Assembly: GCA_020057445.1 (NCBI GenBank)
Contig: JAGVFV010000117.1
Coordinates: forward strand, 1 to 12,838
From: an archaeon
GTDB lineage: Archaea; Nanobdellota; Nanobdellia; Woesearchaeales; JAHJEM01
DNA length: 12,838 nucleotides
Direction of reading: 5' to 3'
Shown: piece after piece, positions 11,458 through 12,838 of the stretch
Layout: each line of letters begins with the position of its first letter
Position numbering within the stretch: position 1 is the first letter of the stretch
Position numbers and translations under genes: made by a program
Notes under the pieces: generated by a model
What the model saw: the letters and a program-made list of their open reading frames with translations, nothing else
Told to the model about the DNA's origin: nothing
Databases searched by the model: none

Positions 11458-12273
11458 ATGCGCACCAACAAGACACTCATCATCCTGTTTGCCGTCCTTC
11501 TCATTGCAGCACTACTTACCTCTTGCGCATTCAAACCTAAACCTAAAGGGAGCAAATTCAAATGTCCGGACGGAAGGATTGTCCTTAACCTCACTGAATG
11601 CGAAGACGTGCAAGAGCAAGACAACACAACACAGCAACCCAACATCACCCGTCCACCAATCATCAATACCACGCAAAATACCACCCGCAACTTCTCCACT
11701 CTCCGTAAAAAAGAAGAGAACACCACCGCAAATGCCACAGGAAATTCCCTTCCCAACCTCAACGGCTGGTCAATAGAAGAAATCATCGGAGGCATGAGCT
11801 CCTATAATGAAAAATTCATCGGAGCATTCGGAAACCAGATCAGCTATACTTCTGACGGAAAATCATACAGCATAGGAACAGGCTATAAATCCCTCCCCGA
11901 CCCGTTCTGGATAGCACGGGGCCCATACCACGCAGGAGTGAAGGAATACAATGTCAACAGCTTTCGCACATCCCTGCCGCAAACGCCGTATGAATTCTAC
12001 GACATGGTGCAAGGAAAGCACAACGACTCCAAATTCAAGCTCGTCTACCCTGACCAATGGACAGAATGGGACAAGATAAAATGCGAGAAAACGCCTTCCT
12101 GCAGAACCATTGAAGCAGTCACCTGCACCAAGGAAAACCACACCCTCACCGTGTGGACACATAACACTCCCGGACAAGCATACACCGAAGCCACCAGATA
12201 CACCATGCAAGCAGTGGATGACAAACGAGAGACGCTGACGACATTTGAGCAGTTTTATTGTACGCCAGTGTAA
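11458..12273 (+). CDS. Exported lipoprotein with dense N-glycosylation sequons
   Basis: The 271-residue protein has a signal peptide (basic start, hydrophobic core about 6-20) ending in a lipobox-like LTSC (20-23), so it is probably lipid-anchored on the outer face of the membrane. 'KCPDGRIVLNLTEC' (35-48) is a small Cys-bounded motif of a type I associate with DPANN surface proteins. Residues 44-92 carry eight N-x-S/T sequons (Asn 44, 56, 62, 70, 74, 78, 88, 92), suggesting a glycosylated stalk. A globular part follows (about 103-271), with Cys at 209, 215, 223 and 268 that could form disulfides. I do not recognise the globular domain, and no enzyme motif is visible. Confidence 0.75.
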   Translation: MRTNKTLIILFAVLLIAALLTSCAFKPKPKGSKFKCPDGRIVLNLTECEDVQEQDNTTQQPNITRPPIINTTQNTTRNFSTLRKKEENTTANATGNSLPNLNGWSIEEIIGGMSSYNEKFIGAFGNQISYTSDGKSYSIGTGYKSLPDPFWIARGPYHAGVKEYNVNSFRTSLPQTPYEFYDMVQGKHNDSKFKLVYPDQWTEWDKIKCEKTPSCRTIEAVTCTKENHTLTVWTHNTPGQAYTEATRYTMQAVDDKRETLTTFEQFYCTPV

Positions 12274-12275
12274 CA

Positions 12276-12284
12276 TTTATATAA
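12276..12284 (+). promoter_or_regulatory. TATA box of the helical hypothetical gene
   Basis: TTTATATAA begins two bases after the lipoprotein stop codon and lies 25-33 bases before the ATG at 12309. It argues for that ATG and against the upstream in-frame TTG at 12285. Confidence 0.6.
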
Positions 12285-12308
12285 TTGATTCCTCTCCTTC
12301 TCTGTATA

Positions 12309-12704
12309 ATGGAATACGTCAACAAATGGTTCGAATATATGGCAAGACTGAGGCAACAGCAAGAATACAACCAAGAGGACATCGCCCGCCTCGAAATACA
12401 GAACAGACACATCGGGAAGCGCTGGACAGAAGCATACATTCGTGAGTCACGATGGAGCGATCTTGAATCGATGACCGATGATCAACTCAGTCTAGAGACA
12501 AGATCGGACAAATGGAAACAAGACCCGGTCTATCAAACCATAACTGCCGCCCTGGCAACCGCCGCTCCTGAGAAAAAATATCAGCTCGAATCAATGAAAC
12601 GAGCAATGGAACAGAGAACCATGGCAGAGACGCAATATCTCCTGCTCGTTGATACGTCTGTCGATGACCTTATAGCGGACGAACTTGCAATTGCTGGAAA
12701 ATAA
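12309..12704 (+). CDS. Hypothetical helical protein
   Basis: The 131-residue protein is soluble, rich in Gln, Glu, Arg and Lys and almost certainly helical, with coiled-coil character around residues 12-45 and 85-110 ('RLRQQQEYNQEDIARLEIQN', 'KKYQLESMKRAMEQR'). It has no Cys, no signal peptide and no motif I recognise. The start follows a clear TATA box and is preferred to the upstream TTG, which would add eight residues of unlike composition. It is transcribed in the same direction as the lipoprotein but from its own promoter. Confidence 0.65.
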   Translation: MEYVNKWFEYMARLRQQQEYNQEDIARLEIQNRHIGKRWTEAYIRESRWSDLESMTDDQLSLETRSDKWKQDPVYQTITAALATAAPEKKYQLESMKRAMEQRTMAETQYLLLVDTSVDDLIADELAIAGK

Positions 12705-12824
12705 CTATTAAACACTGAAAACAGCAAGGGATGTTTATGTACTCGAGTCTGTGATTAGATGTTTCTGCCCTCCTCTCCCTGCCAACCGACCTAGGTAACT
12801 GCCAATCTGATTCATCTCGATACC

Positions 12825-12831
12825 TTTAAAA
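12825..12831 (+). promoter_or_regulatory. Probable TATA box for a gene beyond the window
   Basis: TTTAAAA, seven bases before the end of the window, resembles the TATA boxes used by hef and other leaderless genes here. The gene it would serve lies outside, so the assignment is tentative. Confidence 0.35.
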
Positions 12832-12838
12832 GAAAAGC

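Noticed and set aside
11366..11476. An upstream extension of the primase frame, adding 37 residues.
   Set aside because: It would run through the TATA boxes of both divergent genes and into the lipoprotein coding region. Its residues do not resemble a primase N-terminus.
12735..12815. A 26-codon reading frame on the minus strand, starting at the ATG at 12815.
   Set aside because: It is too short, matches no family and has no promoter at the right distance. The TTTAAAA just upstream of it is better read as a TATA box for a plus-strand gene beyond the window.

Overview
The window looks like chromosomal DNA of a DPANN archaeon, most likely Woesearchaeota-like. The evidence is archaeal TATA boxes (TTTATATA or TTTAAA types) 21-35 bases before many start codons, a Hef-type helicase-nuclease, a single-chain primase joining PriS to the PriL iron-sulfur domain (an arrangement known from Nanoarchaeum and other DPANN archaea), small genes packed tightly, and a surface lipoprotein rich in N-glycosylation sequons. 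The phylum is an inference. No rRNA, tRNA, CRISPR array, insertion sequence or attachment site was recognised.

Layout. Bases 1-439 are very AT-rich and non-coding, ending in a TATA box flanked by dyad symmetries that control a TrmB-family regulator (440-1222). A divergent TK1-type thymidine kinase (1265-1915) follows, then a TraB-domain protein (2037-2729) whose end overlaps a polytopic membrane protein (2716-3492) that I read as a catalytically dead M50/site-2-protease homologue. A small three-helix membrane protein (3494-3769, minus) converges on it. Bases 3770-4052 hold inverted repeats, including a 22-base perfect palindrome, ahead of a strongly initiated 78-residue basic protein built of two near-identical 30-residue modules (4053-4289). 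A T-tract terminator separates it from hef (4365-6551).

The middle of the window is an envelope and osmotic block: an MgtC/SapB-family protein (6592-7125), an MscL-family channel (7170-7475), then a tight lemA-htpX-ACT operon (7553-9412). On the minus strand, the fused primase (11365-9971) is translationally coupled to an ICMT-like membrane methyltransferase (9974-9420). Divergent from the primase is a glycosylation-rich lipoprotein (11458-12273), followed by an unrecognised helical protein (12309-12704). The final 130 bases are intergenic and end in a probable TATA box for a gene outside the window.

Functionally the window mixes DNA replication and repair (fused primase, Hef, thymidine kinase), membrane quality control and osmotic defence (LemA/HtpX, MscL, MgtC, pseudo-protease, TraB) and surface proteins. 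Most transcription units are predicted to be leaderless. The modular basic protein, mscL and lemA instead carry Shine-Dalgarno motifs. I did not find a clear new defence or mobile system. The strongest candidates for something undescribed are the dead M50 homologue overlapping TraB, the tandem-module basic protein with its palindromic upstream region, and the ACT protein attached to lemA-htpX.
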